A DNA stretch of 64,000 nt from JBDRMV01 sp043825615 (GTDB lineage Bacteria; CG03), in contig JBDRRS010000013.1 of NCBI GenBank assembly GCA_043825615.1, positions 62,001 to 126,000 on the forward strand. Direction: 5' to 3'. Positions 53,862 through 63,386 of this stretch are shown in pieces (within the stretch, counting starts at the first letter, position 1; each line of letters opens with the position of its first letter). The notes below the pieces were generated by a model, which made no database searches, was not told where the DNA came from, and saw nothing but the letters and a program-made list of their open reading frames with translations. Position numbers and translations under genes: made by a program.

Positions 53862-55733
53862 CTATATCCTCATTTCATAAATAATAGCATCTTCCCTGGG
53901 ATAACCGAAATAGTCCTTTCTCAAACCGACCTTTTTGAAGCCGGCGCCAGCAACCAACCGCTGCATAAATGTTGCCGAAACCCTCACTTCAAGATACGCC
54001 GTTTTGCACTCAAAGGTCTTTGCCTTTTTTAGAATTTCACAGAGAAGAATTTTTCCGACGCCTTTGCGGCGTTCCTCCGGCGCGACGGCAAAGTTGATTA
54101 TATGCGCTTTCCCGGCGACTGTCCAGAAGACGGCGTAACCAAACAATTTAAAAGGGTCATGCTCACCCCATTTCCCAAAAATGCAGAAGAGTTTTGAAAC
54201 CGATATCGACAGTTCTTCTTTAAACATCTGCCTGCCCCACGGCCTTTGAAACGACGCTTCTTCAACAGACATAACCTCCGGAATATTATCCTCTTTAAAC
54301 GGCCTTATCTCATATCTGAAATTTTCAATCTTTATTTCCCTGATTTCCGGAGGAGCGGACGCCTCCGGCGGTGAAGACGCTTCGGCGCGCAACGCCTCAA
54401 TCCTCCTCTCCAGACGGTCTATTTCCTCTACCCCCTGTAACTTCTGGTGGTTCATTTCCCTGATCTCAAACTCAACATGCTTCAGTTCGTCCTCTTTTTT
54501 CCTCCGCATTTCCGAGAGGTGTCCCAGCATCCCTTCTTCTTTCCGGATTCCTGAAAAGACCTTCTCAAAACGGGCGGATGCAATCTCGTCAAGTTCTTTT
54601 GAATATTTTGAGACCTCTTCCCTTAAATTTTCAACCTCGCTCCGCAGAGAATCTCTCTGTTTAACGTAAAGCGCAATTTCATCCGAAATCTCCGGCGGCA
54701 ATTCCTTCAGCTTTTCAAGGTTCCCGCGTTTTTCTTTTATCTTATCCTCAAAGAAAGCGACCCTTTGTTTTAAATTGTTTATAATCTCGTTAAGATTAGA
54801 CATTATATTTCTCTGCTGTTTGACCGATTCGGAGTAAGCAGTTCTTTTCGCGCTCAAAACCGAAATTTCCTCATTCAAACGGTCTGTTTCACCTTTAACG
54901 GCATTCTTCTTTCTCAGCAGAGCGTCGGCGCCGATGCTGATATCGTTAAGCCGGCGTTCCTGCTTTTCCGCAGACCTGTTTAACCTTTCAACCTCTGTCA
55001 GAAGACGCTGCTTTTCTTCCTGAATCTCTGCCAGAATACTCCGCTTTTTTTCTTTTATTTCTTTTATGCCGGCGAACTCTCTTTCCATTTTTTCTCTCCA
55101 TTTTTCCGCCCCTAAATAACACGGCAGAATGTCATTAAACTGATATGCCTTGACAAAACCTTCCCCTGAAAACGCAATCATTTTCTCCACGACTTTTTCT
55201 ATGCCGGCCGCTTCAAAAATAAAATTCCTCTCTTTAATTTGCGCCGTGTCATTTTCGGACAGGTCTCCGCAAAAATGTATTTCATCCTTTGAGTCATTAA
55301 GAAAATCCAGCCACTCCGACAGCGCCACGATATAATCATCCTCTTTCTTCCTCCCGTCCTCAAAAAGCGTGGCGTAAACAAGCCCGTTGCCGGCGTCAAT
55401 AAGCGGCGAAAACAAACGCCGTGATGCGCCGGTGTTTTCCTGCACGGAAAGAATATCCAATGACTTGACGGGAACAACCGGAATTTTCAACTGCTGTGAA
55501 ATCACCCTGGCGAACGTTACGCCGACTCTCACCCCCGTAAACGACCCTGGCCCGACATCAACAAAAATTCTTCTTATCCCTTCCGCAGGAAACTCGGCGG
55601 TCAATTCGTCGTAACTGTCAAAAAAATTCTCGATTCGAGCTCCGGTGCGGGGTATTTTTATCTTGCGGCGGAGACCGTCGGCGGCGGCAAAACCGAAATT
55701 CCTGTATGATGTCGTAACAAAAAAATCACTCAT
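53862..55733 (-). CDS. TsaB - coiled coil - RimI fusion
   Basis: Residues 1-200 match TsaB, the partner of TsaD in t6A synthesis (FVTTSYRNFGFAAADG, VDVGPGSFTGVRVGVTFARV). Residues about 215-440 are a long coiled coil. Residues 460-623 match the GNAT acetyltransferase RimI (VMSVEEASFQRPWGRQMFKE, FAVAPEERRKGVGKILLCEI). TsaB-RimI fusions are known; the roughly 225-residue coiled coil between them is unusual. The start at 55733 is preceded by AAGGGA; a start at 55760 is possible. It overlaps tsaE by 8 bases. Confidence 0.9.
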   Translation of the reverse strand: MSDFFVTTSYRNFGFAAADGLRRKIKIPRTGARIENFFDSYDELTAEFPAEGIRRIFVDVGPGSFTGVRVGVTFARVISQQLKIPVVPVKSLDILSVQENTGASRRLFSPLIDAGNGLVYATLFEDGRKKEDDYIVALSEWLDFLNDSKDEIHFCGDLSENDTAQIKERNFIFEAAGIEKVVEKMIAFSGEGFVKAYQFNDILPCYLGAEKWREKMEREFAGIKEIKEKKRSILAEIQEEKQRLLTEVERLNRSAEKQERRLNDISIGADALLRKKNAVKGETDRLNEEISVLSAKRTAYSESVKQQRNIMSNLNEIINNLKQRVAFFEDKIKEKRGNLEKLKELPPEISDEIALYVKQRDSLRSEVENLREEVSKYSKELDEIASARFEKVFSGIRKEEGMLGHLSEMRRKKEDELKHVEFEIREMNHQKLQGVEEIDRLERRIEALRAEASSPPEASAPPEIREIKIENFRYEIRPFKEDNIPEVMSVEEASFQRPWGRQMFKEELSISVSKLFCIFGKWGEHDPFKLFGYAVFWTVAGKAHIINFAVAPEERRKGVGKILLCEILKKAKTFECKTAYLEVRVSATFMQRLVAGAGFKKVGLRKDYFGYPREDAIIYEMRI

Positions 55734-56211
55734 TCTGTCCCTTTTTTCTCCTGCAGTCAAATATCTTTATCCGCCTTTTCCCCTCGCCGTTGTATTCCAT
55801 ATCAACGAGGAAAAATTTCCTGAAATAACCGATAAATATCTCGGGCCACTCAATTGCAAAAACCGCATTCTCCCTGAAAATATCTTCTATGCCCGTCCCT
55901 ATCACTTCCTCATACTTTTTCAGCCGGTAAAAATCAATATGGAAAATTATGCTCTTCCCCGCATACCTGTTTATTATCTTGTAACTCGGGCTGTGGACTT
56001 CCCCGGCGCATTCCAGACGCTCCGCAATGCCCCTGACAAAAGTCGTTTTCCCGCTCCCCAGTTCCCCTGTTAAAAGCACAAAGACACCCGGTTCCAGGGT
56101 TTCCGAAAAACTCCGTGCCGTTTTAAGAGTTTCTTCGGTTGACGAACTCTCCGAATTCAATATCTCATTTATTGAAATGCCTGAATTCTTTAAAAACTGC
56201 TCTATCTCCAT
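55726..56211 (-). CDS. tsaE: tRNA t6A synthesis ATPase TsaE
   Basis: A 161-residue P-loop protein that works with TsaB and TsaD. Walker A is LLTGELGSGKTTFVRGIAE, followed by SPSYKIINRY and FHIDFYRLKKYEE, then IEWPE. The N-terminal 15 residues are an extension. It overlaps thiL by 47 bases. Confidence 0.94.
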   Translation of the reverse strand: MEIEQFLKNSGISINEILNSESSSTEETLKTARSFSETLEPGVFVLLTGELGSGKTTFVRGIAERLECAGEVHSPSYKIINRYAGKSIIFHIDFYRLKKYEEVIGTGIEDIFRENAVFAIEWPEIFIGYFRKFFLVDMEYNGEGKRRIKIFDCRRKKGQNE

Positions 56212-57085
56212 CTACAAAAACACCTCTCCCTTTTGTAACGCTTCCTATCTTGAAGACCTTCGGTTTTATTTTAGCAAATTTTGCAGGCGAGGCCGTCCCG
56301 AGAAGATAATAATCCTCGCCCCCCGTCAAAGCAAACTTCAATGCGGTTTTCCTGTGGCGGCAAAATTTCAGGAGAGAGCCCTTGAGCGGCACTTTTCCGC
56401 TTTCTATGTTTATTCCCGCATTGCTTGCGGCGGCGATCATCCGGCAGGATGCAATCAAACCGTCGCTTGAGTCAATGAGGGAATTCGCAAACGAAGCAAT
56501 ACCGGCAGCCATTTCCGGATGAATCTGCGGGTAAAGAAAACTTCTCGTCAGTTCATTGCCTTTTTTCCCGGCGGTGAGTGACTTCAGACCCGCAGAACTC
56601 AGACCGGGATATCCGGTGATGAAAACAATGTCCCCCGGCTTTGCGCCGCGTCTTCTGATAACTTTTTTCCCGAAACCCAGCGCGCACACCGAAACAAAGA
56701 GCCTGCGGCTTTTTACAATGTCGCCGCCGGCCACTTTCAGACCCCACTTTTTACATGCCTTTTTTATTCCTGTGTAAATTCCGAGAGCGGTTTCTTCCGG
56801 AACCTTCCCCGTTAAACCAAGAGAAACAAGAATGTATCCCGGTTTAACCCCCATCGCAACAATGTCCGAGGCGGCGCCGGCCACCGACCTGAACCCGACC
56901 GCATCCAGAGGCACCAAGCTGTTAAAATGAGTTCCGTCAACGAATGAATCAACCGAAACGACCGCCTTGACGGTTCCTAAATCAAAAACAGTCGCATCGT
57001 CGCCGACATCGTGTAAAAAGCCGCCCTTTTTTAGATAACCGAAGATCCGGTCTATTATCTGAAATTCTTTGTTATGCGCAGAAAT
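56165..57085 (-). CDS. thiL: Thiamine-monophosphate kinase, start codon unusual
   Basis: ThiL phosphorylates thiamine monophosphate. The metal/ATP motif HDVGDDATVFD and the SVDSFVDGTHF motif are coded upstream of the first standard start (TTG at 56917), in one open frame that begins after the previous gene. No ATG, GTG or TTG precedes them in frame, so an ATT near 57085 is proposed as start (307 residues, normal size). Later motifs are SVAGAASDIVAMGVKPGY, VAGGDIVKS and IDSSDGLIASC. The start is uncertain. Confidence 0.8.
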   Translation of the reverse strand: MSAHNKEFQIIDRIFGYLKKGGFLHDVGDDATVFDLGTVKAVVSVDSFVDGTHFNSLVPLDAVGFRSVAGAASDIVAMGVKPGYILVSLGLTGKVPEETALGIYTGIKKACKKWGLKVAGGDIVKSRRLFVSVCALGFGKKVIRRRGAKPGDIVFITGYPGLSSAGLKSLTAGKKGNELTRSFLYPQIHPEMAAGIASFANSLIDSSDGLIASCRMIAAASNAGINIESGKVPLKGSLLKFCRHRKTALKFALTGGEDYYLLGTASPAKFAKIKPKVFKIGSVTKGRGVFVDGDRAVFKEFRHFNK

Positions 57086-57128
57086 ATCCTGATATTCCGC
57101 CTTTTTCTTTTTTAACTTGTTTTTTTGT

Positions 57129-57389
57129 TTACGAAGCGGGCGCCTCCGGCGTTGCCTCTTCTTTCTTCATTTCTTCTTTTTCTTTCTTTTCCGCCGCATT
57201 CTCTTTTATTGCGCTGATCCCCGCCGCAATTGCAATGATGCCTCCAAAAACCAAACCGAGAGAAACGCTGCCTTTAAGAACAATAAGGACATCATTTCCC
57301 GCAAAACCGAGAATACCCGGGATAATCCACAACACACCGACCGCGGCAGCAATCAACCCGCCGATAATACTAAGCATTTTGCCTCCCAT
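57129..57389 (-). CDS. Small membrane protein with charged tail
   Basis: An 86-residue protein with two hydrophobic helices (IIGGLIAAAVGVLWIIPGIL and GLVFGGIIAIAAGISAI) and a Lys/Glu-rich C-terminus ending PEAPAS. A Met at residue 5 is an alternative start. Function unknown. It is first in the minus-strand run leading to thiL-tsaE-tsaB-hisG-gltX. Confidence 0.75.
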   Translation of the reverse strand: MGGKMLSIIGGLIAAAVGVLWIIPGILGFAGNDVLIVLKGSVSLGLVFGGIIAIAAGISAIKENAAEKKEKEEMKKEEATPEAPAS

Positions 57390-57437
57390 CCGCTTTATGC
57401 GGTATAAAGCGCTTTTGCACTTATTACGCTTAAAATC

Positions 57438-57466
57438 ATTTTATAACTATTATATTTTCTTGTCAA
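57438..57466 (-). promoter_or_regulatory. Promoter of the minus-strand thiL-gltX run
   Basis: On the minus strand TTGACA (57466-57461), 17-base spacer, TAAAAT (57443-57438), about 50 bases before the small membrane protein gene. Confidence 0.7.
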
Positions 57467-57493
57467 GAACCCCGTTTTTTGCTAACCTTTTCT

Positions 57494-58312
57494 ATGAGTA
57501 AAATTCTGTTTATCGGATGCGGAAATATGGGCGAAGCAATACTGAGTTCAATGCTAAACTCCAAAATCTACGAGCCGGCTGAAATACTCGTAAGCGAGAA
57601 AGACACATCAAAAATAAAATCCGTTTCGGAAACATACGGAATTAGATGCATCCGTCCCGATGAAATAAAAACCTGCGGGAAAACATTTGAAACCGTGATT
57701 CTTGCCGTAAAGCCCCAGAATTCAAAAGAACTTCCGGAGATTTTAAGGTCTCTGAACTTCGACCTGCTCATAACGATTCTTGCAGGAATAAAATGCGATT
57801 TTTTCACGCGCAATCTCGGGGAAATCCCTGTTTTGCGGGTTATGCCGAACATCTGTATAAAGGTCTCAAAATCCGTAAGCGGCCTTTTTGCAAATAAAGC
57901 GTTTCTGCAAAGTCCTGAAAAAAACCGGTTCAGAGAAACCGCCGACAAAATTTTCACATCCTGCGGACAAGTGCTCTGGGTGGAGAACGAAGAAGTTCTT
58001 GACAAGATTACCGCCGTTTCGGGTTCTGGACCCGCTTATGTATGCTATTTTATCGAGGCGCTGAAGGAAGCGGCCGAAGATGCGGGTTTTACGGAAGAGG
58101 AGTCCGAAAAACTGGCTTTTTCCACATTTGAAGGAACCGTTGAATTCCTCAACCGGACGGGAACAGCACCACGCGAACTGCGGAAGAAAGTGTCTTCGCC
58201 GGGAGGCACGACGGAGAAAGCGGTAGATTATTTTGAAAGCCGTGGACTAAAAAAAATCATACGGGATGCAGTACAAAACGCCTTCAAAAAGGCGCAGGAA
58301 TTAGGAAAATAA
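57494..58312 (+). CDS. proC: Pyrroline-5-carboxylate reductase
   Basis: Last step of proline synthesis. The 272-residue protein starts KILFIGCGNMGEAILSSML (Rossmann GxGxMG), has VILAVKPQN, LRVMPNICIKV, ITAVSGSGPAYVCYFIEAL and KVSSPGGTTEKAVDYFE. The ATG at 57494 is preferred to an in-frame TTG 15 bases upstream. Confidence 0.95.
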   Translation: MSKILFIGCGNMGEAILSSMLNSKIYEPAEILVSEKDTSKIKSVSETYGIRCIRPDEIKTCGKTFETVILAVKPQNSKELPEILRSLNFDLLITILAGIKCDFFTRNLGEIPVLRVMPNICIKVSKSVSGLFANKAFLQSPEKNRFRETADKIFTSCGQVLWVENEEVLDKITAVSGSGPAYVCYFIEALKEAAEDAGFTEEESEKLAFSTFEGTVEFLNRTGTAPRELRKKVSSPGGTTEKAVDYFESRGLKKIIRDAVQNAFKKAQELGK

Positions 58313-58329
58313 AATAAGCGCTTATAAAA

Positions 58330-58438
58330 GCGAGCGGTTTTTGGCAAGCGGGGGCTGTGTGAGCGAGGGATTTGCAGAATGCCCGTAGCGAACCCAGAGC
58401 GAACTTTAAAAGCGTCCCCGCTGGCAAAACCGCGAGCA
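58330..58438. repeat. Dispersed palindromic element, copy B
   Basis: 109 bp, starting GCGAGCGGTTTTTGGCAAGC and ending CCGCTGGCAAAACCGCGAGC. Nearly identical to 13300-13413. The arms can form a long imperfect hairpin. It separates proC from the YggT-like gene. Confidence 0.8.
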
Positions 58439-58491
58439 GTTGGTTACAGCAAAATGCTGTATTAGGAACCGTCCCTAATTTAGGAGGAAAA

Positions 58492-58764
58492 ATGTTAAAT
58501 TTTATCGGACATCTGATAAACAGTCTGCTTCTTCTGATTCTGCTTATTATGGTCGCTGACCTGATTATCCGCCGCACTCTCATAAAATCAGGGAAAGACA
58601 TTGAGAGCATTCCGGCCGGGCCGCTACTTCGGGACATAACAGCGGTGGCGCTGGCCCTGCTGCGAAAAGTTATCCCGATTGAGGAAACCAAGATACTGCA
58701 GAGTGTTGCAATTGCCGCGATTCTTGTCCTGATGTTTCTGATAAAAATAATTGTAATTCACTGA
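58492..58764 (+). CDS. Small membrane protein, YggT-like
   Basis: A 90-residue protein with two membrane helices (LINSLLLLILLIMVADLIIR and ILQSVAIAAILVLMFLIKII) separated by a loop with IPAGPLLRDITAVALALLRK. The layout and position after proC fit YggT proteins, but sequence similarity is weak. TAGGAGG lies 5 bases before the ATG. The stop shares its last base with the mtnA ATG. Confidence 0.65.
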   Translation: MLNFIGHLINSLLLLILLIMVADLIIRRTLIKSGKDIESIPAGPLLRDITAVALALLRKVIPIEETKILQSVAIAAILVLMFLIKIIVIH

Positions 58765-59744
58765 TGCTCGAACCCGTTGTCTTCAGGGGCAAAACGGTTA
58801 TTCTTCTCGACCAGAGAAAACTGCCCGGAAAAATATGCTATGTCCGCGTAAAAACCGCGGCATCGCTGGCAAAAGCAATAAAAGATATGGCCGTCAGGGG
58901 AGCGCCGGCAATCGGCGTCGCCGCCGCCTACGGAATGGTTCTCGGCAGAAAAAACATAAAAAAATCGGCGCAAATTCTGCTGAAATCCAGGCCGACGGCG
59001 GTAAACCTGAAATGGGCGGTGGAAAGAATGCTTACGGCAGGAGCTAGAGCTTTTGAACCTCTTCTGAAAGAGGCGAAAAAAATAGACAGCGAAAACAAAA
59101 ACCTCTGCGAAAAAATTTCAACTTACGGAGCGGCGCTCATCGGAAAGAATGCGAAAGTCATGACGCACTGCAACGCCGGACCGCTGGCGACGGGCGGGAT
59201 AGGAACCGCTCTCGGGATAATTTATAAAGCGCGTCGCAAAATCAAAATGGTTTACGTCGGGGAAACGAGACCGCGGCTCCAGGGAGCGCGCCTTACGGCT
59301 CTCGAACTGCGCAGGTGGAAAATTCCCTGCACGCTTATTACCGACAGTTCCGCCGCGTTCATTATGAAAAAATCCGCAATTGATTCGGTTATCATCGGGG
59401 CGGACAGAATCGCCGCAAACGGCGATGTGGCAAATAAAATCGGGTCATATTCTCTCGCGGTTTGCGCAAAATACCACAACGTCCCGTTTTATGTGGCGGC
59501 TCCTTATTCTACGATTGATTTTAATTCAAAAGACGGAGGTAAAATTGCGATAGAGGAACGGGACAGCGGCGAAATCCTTAAAATCAACGGCAAAAACATC
59601 GCTGCCGCCGGCATAAAAGCCGCAAATCCCGCTTTTGACGTAACCCCCGCCTCTCTTGTGACGGCAATCATCACGGAAAAAGGAATAATAAAAAGCCCTG
59701 ACAGAAAAAAAATGAGTAAATTTTATGGGAAAACCCGAGTTTAA
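58764..59744 (+). CDS. mtnA: S-methyl-5-thioribose-1-phosphate isomerase
   Basis: The 326-residue enzyme of the methionine salvage pathway (or the DHAP shunt). It has the substrate motif MAVRGAPAIGVAAAYGMVL, the catalytic cysteine in MTHCNAGPLATGGIGTA, VGETRPRLQGARLTALEL and the catalytic Asp in IIGADRIAANGDVANKIGS. No other mtn genes are nearby. Its last 20 bases overlap ileS. Confidence 0.95.
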   Translation: MLEPVVFRGKTVILLDQRKLPGKICYVRVKTAASLAKAIKDMAVRGAPAIGVAAAYGMVLGRKNIKKSAQILLKSRPTAVNLKWAVERMLTAGARAFEPLLKEAKKIDSENKNLCEKISTYGAALIGKNAKVMTHCNAGPLATGGIGTALGIIYKARRKIKMVYVGETRPRLQGARLTALELRRWKIPCTLITDSSAAFIMKKSAIDSVIIGADRIAANGDVANKIGSYSLAVCAKYHNVPFYVAAPYSTIDFNSKDGGKIAIEERDSGEILKINGKNIAAAGIKAANPAFDVTPASLVTAIITEKGIIKSPDRKKMSKFYGKTRV

Positions 59745-62463
59745 GATTCTTCTGCCGAAAACGTCCTTTTCAATGAAGGCGAACCTCAAAGAAAAGGAAC
59801 CGGAAATCCAGAAATTCTGGCGGAAAATCGACATTTACAATTTAATTCTTGAAAAAAACTCGCAGAAGCCCGCTTTTATCCTGCACGACGGCCCGCCTTA
59901 CGCAAACGGGCACATACACATGGGCCACGCCCTGAACAAAATTCTGAAGGACATCCTCGTAAAATACAAAAATATTTCCGGCTGGGCCGCGCCGTTTGTT
60001 CCCGGCTGGGACTGTCACGGTCTGCCGATAGAATACCAGCTGTTCAAGGAACTTGGGGTTAAAAAATCCGAAATCCCGCAAATTGAATTCAGAGAAAAAG
60101 CCGTGGCATTCGTAAAAAATTATCTCAATATACAAATGAGGGAATTCATCCGTCTCGGCATATTCGCCGATTGGAAAAGACCGTACCTGACGATGCAGAA
60201 AAGTTACGAGGCGGCAATTCTTGAGACCTTCGCGGAACTTGTTGAAAAGAAATTCATCTACCGCGGGGAAAAACCGATTCACTGGTGCCCTTCCTGCGAA
60301 ACCGCCCTTGCCGAAGCCGAGGTGGAATACAAAGATATAACATCCCCCTCAATATATGTCCTTTTCGAGTGTCGCGACATGAAAGGCGTCAGCGCCCTCG
60401 TCTGGACGACAACGCCGTGGACTCTTCCCGCAAATGCCGCTCTGGCTTTCAACGATAATTTTCTCTATTCGGTGATTTCGGCGAATGTAAACGGCCGGCA
60501 GCTGCGGCTGCTGACGGTTGATGAAAAAGCCGGCGAAGTTCTTGAGAAAATCGGAGCCGCGGATTACAAAATAATTTCGCAAAACAAAGGAAGTCATTTC
60601 GCGGGGATGAAATTCAAACACCCGTTCCTTGAAAAGAAAAGCGTCGGAATCACGGCGGACTTCGTAGAAAAACAGGAAGGAACGGGAATCGTCCACATTG
60701 CGCCCGGGCACGGTGAAGACGATTACCGCGCAGGGCTCAAATACGGCCTGCCCATCTTCTCGCCGGTTGACGAAAAAGGGGTGTTTACCGGAGATGCCGG
60801 ATTGCTGAAAGATGAATTTGTTTTTAAGGCGGACGAAAAAATAATAGAACTCCTTGAAAAAAAAGGAACTCTCCTGAAATCAGAGAAAATAACGCACTCC
60901 TACCCGCACTGCTGGAGATGCAAGAAGCCGATAATTTTCCGGGCGACGCCGCAGTGGTTTATTTCGATCGACCGCAACGGTTTGAGAAAAAAACTTTTGG
61001 ATGAAATCGCCCGCGTGGAATGGGTGCCGGAGGATGGGCTCAAAAGAATAACGTCGATGGTCGAATACAGGCCGGATTGGTGCATTTCAAGACAGCGCCT
61101 CTGGGGCGTTCCGATTCCTGTTTTCTACTGTAAAAAATGCGGGAAACCGTTGCTCGACGCAAAGATTATCCGGCGGCTGGCAACGCTGGTGCGGGCGGCG
61201 GGAAGTGAAATTCTGCTGAAAGATAAACTTCCCCTTGAACTGAAATGCTCCTGCGAAAGCAGTGATTTCAGAAGAGAAAACGATATCCTTGACGTGTGGT
61301 TTGATTCCGGAGTAAGTCATCACATCTTGCGGGAACGAGAGGGGCATAAATACCCCGCAGATGCGTATCTTGAAGGAAGCGACCAGCACAGGGGATGGTT
61401 CCAGACGTCTTTGATTCTCGCCTGCATTACGACGGGGGATGCCCCTTACAGAACCGTTCTTACCCACGGTTTTGTCGTTGACGGGACGGGGCAGAAAATG
61501 TCGAAGTCGGTCGGAAACGTCATAACGCCTCAGGAGATAATTGACAAATCCGGCGCCGACATTCTGCGGCTGTGGGTCGCCTCGCAGGACTACTCCGCCG
61601 ACATGCGGATTTCGGACGAAATAATAAAGTCATGCGTTGAAAGTTACAGGAAAATCAGAAACACCTTCAGATTCCTGCTCGGCAACCTCCGCGGCTGGAA
61701 CCCTCAAATGGAAATAGAATTTGAAAAAATGAAAGAAGTTGACAGATGGATTCTCATACGGCTGGAGGAAACAAAGAAAAAAGTAACCGCCGATTACGAG
61801 GCGTATAATTTTTCATCGGCCTTCCACCGTATATTTCTTTTTATGAATTCCGAACTCTCCTCTTTTTATCTTGACATTCTGAAGGACCGTCTTTATACGC
61901 TCGGGGAATCCTGGAGAGAAAGAAAGAGCGCGCAGACGGCTTTGTGGCATCTTCTGAAAAATCTTGTCATTCTGCTCGGACCCATCCTTTCTCACACCGC
62001 CGAAGAAATATGGGCGACGGTAAACCGTGAAATTATAACTCTGAGCAAAAGCGTTTTCCCGGAGGAAATCCCCTGCGAAAAATTTTTTGAAACCGCCGAA
62101 TGGAAAAACAAATGGGCATTCCTGATGAAGGTGCGTGAAATTGCCTTAAAAGCGATTGAAATTGCCAGAGAAAAGGGAGAAATCGGCAACCCTCTCGAAG
62201 CGGGCGTCTGGGTAAAAACCTCTTCCGCGGAGGAGCAAAATATCCTGGCCGAATTTAATAAAGAAGACCTGAAAGAAATGCTTCTTGTTTCGGAAATCCG
62301 GATGCCCGAAGAAAACGAAATTATTTCAAGCCACCGGCAGAATGACATTGAGGTTTCGGTCTTTGCGGCGGGAGGAGAAAAATGCAAGAGATGCTGGCGG
62401 AAAACGAAAGACACAAAAGACGGGCTCTGCAAAAGATGCAGGGATGTGCTGGGAATTTCGTAG
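59725..62463 (+). CDS. ileS: Isoleucyl-tRNA synthetase
   Basis: Class I synthetase of 912 residues. HIGH motif region HDGPPYANGHIHMGHALNK, editing domain with WTTTPWTLPANAAL and HIAPGHGEDDYRAGL, KMSKS motif in DGTGQKMSKSVGNVITPQE, and a C-terminal zinc finger CKRCWRKTKDTKDGLCKRC. Length is normal for the bacterial form. Confidence 0.97.
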   Translation: MGKPEFKILLPKTSFSMKANLKEKEPEIQKFWRKIDIYNLILEKNSQKPAFILHDGPPYANGHIHMGHALNKILKDILVKYKNISGWAAPFVPGWDCHGLPIEYQLFKELGVKKSEIPQIEFREKAVAFVKNYLNIQMREFIRLGIFADWKRPYLTMQKSYEAAILETFAELVEKKFIYRGEKPIHWCPSCETALAEAEVEYKDITSPSIYVLFECRDMKGVSALVWTTTPWTLPANAALAFNDNFLYSVISANVNGRQLRLLTVDEKAGEVLEKIGAADYKIISQNKGSHFAGMKFKHPFLEKKSVGITADFVEKQEGTGIVHIAPGHGEDDYRAGLKYGLPIFSPVDEKGVFTGDAGLLKDEFVFKADEKIIELLEKKGTLLKSEKITHSYPHCWRCKKPIIFRATPQWFISIDRNGLRKKLLDEIARVEWVPEDGLKRITSMVEYRPDWCISRQRLWGVPIPVFYCKKCGKPLLDAKIIRRLATLVRAAGSEILLKDKLPLELKCSCESSDFRRENDILDVWFDSGVSHHILREREGHKYPADAYLEGSDQHRGWFQTSLILACITTGDAPYRTVLTHGFVVDGTGQKMSKSVGNVITPQEIIDKSGADILRLWVASQDYSADMRISDEIIKSCVESYRKIRNTFRFLLGNLRGWNPQMEIEFEKMKEVDRWILIRLEETKKKVTADYEAYNFSSAFHRIFLFMNSELSSFYLDILKDRLYTLGESWRERKSAQTALWHLLKNLVILLGPILSHTAEEIWATVNREIITLSKSVFPEEIPCEKFFETAEWKNKWAFLMKVREIALKAIEIAREKGEIGNPLEAGVWVKTSSAEEQNILAEFNKEDLKEMLLVSEIRMPEENEIISSHRQNDIEVSVFAAGGEKCKRCWRKTKDTKDGLCKRCRDVLGIS

Positions 62464-62627
62464 TGGCTGGCGGAGCCGCTCGCGGTTTTGCCGGCGGCGG
62501 AGCTGCCTTCCGGAGACACTCACGTCTGCGGCTCGCTCCGCAATCCTGCGGGCATACTGTCAAACTCCTCGGATTGACGGCTCCGTCAGACACCATCCGC
62601 CGCCTTATTTTTGACGGTAGAATATAA
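62464..62627. repeat. Diverged palindromic element, copy C
   Basis: This spacer shares CGCTCGCGGTTTTGCC and, on the minus strand, GGCGGCGGATGGTG with the 13200-13413 region, in inverted orientation. GGAGCCG and CGGCTCC blocks inside can pair. No gene is seen. Confidence 0.5.
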
Positions 62628-63095
62628 ATGCTGAACAATAAGTTGAAAAATAAAAAGAAATTTCTGTTTTTGATTCTGGTTCTTTTTTTGCTGGACCGCC
62701 TTACGAAAGAAATTGTAAGAGCCGCTATACCCCTCAATTTTTCCATCCCCGTACTCAAGAATTCTTTCCACATCACACACATCACGAACACGGGAATCGC
62801 CTTCGGCCTTGCGCGCAATAACAATCAGCTTTTTTTAATTTTAAGCGGCGCAATCCTTCTGCTTCTGATTTTATTCTTTGTTAAATCAGAAAAAAGAAGC
62901 GAACTTGTGCCGGTCTCACTGATAATAGCGGGCGCTGCGGGAAATATCCTTGACAGAATCGTTTACGGAAGCGTCTGCGATTTTCTGGATTTCAGAATCT
63001 GGCCCGTTTTCAATCTCGCCGATTCCTTCATAACAATAGGCGGAGTCGTCCTGTTTTACCTGGAATTTCTAAAGAAACCCCGGACAGACATTTAG
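62628..63095 (+). CDS. lspA: Lipoprotein signal peptidase (SPase II)
   Basis: The 155-residue inner-membrane aspartic protease cuts lipoprotein signal peptides. Four helices; motifs NTGIAFGLARN, the catalytic Asp in GAAGNILDRIVYGSVCDFLD and the second in FNLADSFITIGG. The ileS-lspA order is common. Its presence supports a lipoprotein-bearing envelope. Confidence 0.95.
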   Translation: MLNNKLKNKKKFLFLILVLFLLDRLTKEIVRAAIPLNFSIPVLKNSFHITHITNTGIAFGLARNNNQLFLILSGAILLLLILFFVKSEKRSELVPVSLIIAGAAGNILDRIVYGSVCDFLDFRIWPVFNLADSFITIGGVVLFYLEFLKKPRTDI

Positions 63096-63101
63096 ACGCT
63101 G

Positions 63102-63386
63102 TCATTCATAATGTGTCCACATTCGAATGACTTTCACTGCTTTATAACGTTTCAGCACTTGATAAACAAGCCGATGTTGAATGTTTATCCTACGGGAATA
63201 AGCGCCTTCAATGTCCCCTATAAGTTTTTCAAATGTAGGCGGCGACTGAAATGGATTTTTCTTCAAGATTTTGAGAAGTGTTTCCGCTTTCGGGCGTAAA
63301 CCCGCGGCAGCAAGTTTTTTTGCATCTTTCCGAGCCTGTTTTGTGTAGAAGAGCCGCCAACTTACCACTTCAGTTTTTTTCCGCAT
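63102..63386 (-). CDS. yoeB: YoeB/Txe-family mRNA interferase toxin
   Basis: A 94-residue RelE-superfamily toxin: VVSWRLFYTKQARKDAKKLA, the FEKLIGDIEGAYSRRINIQH core, RLVYQV and a C-terminal MWTHYE, the YoeB ending with the catalytic His and Tyr. It cuts mRNA on the ribosome. It overlaps the antitoxin gene by 25 bases. Confidence 0.93.
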   Translation of the reverse strand: MRKKTEVVSWRLFYTKQARKDAKKLAAAGLRPKAETLLKILKKNPFQSPPTFEKLIGDIEGAYSRRINIQHRLVYQVLKRYKAVKVIRMWTHYE

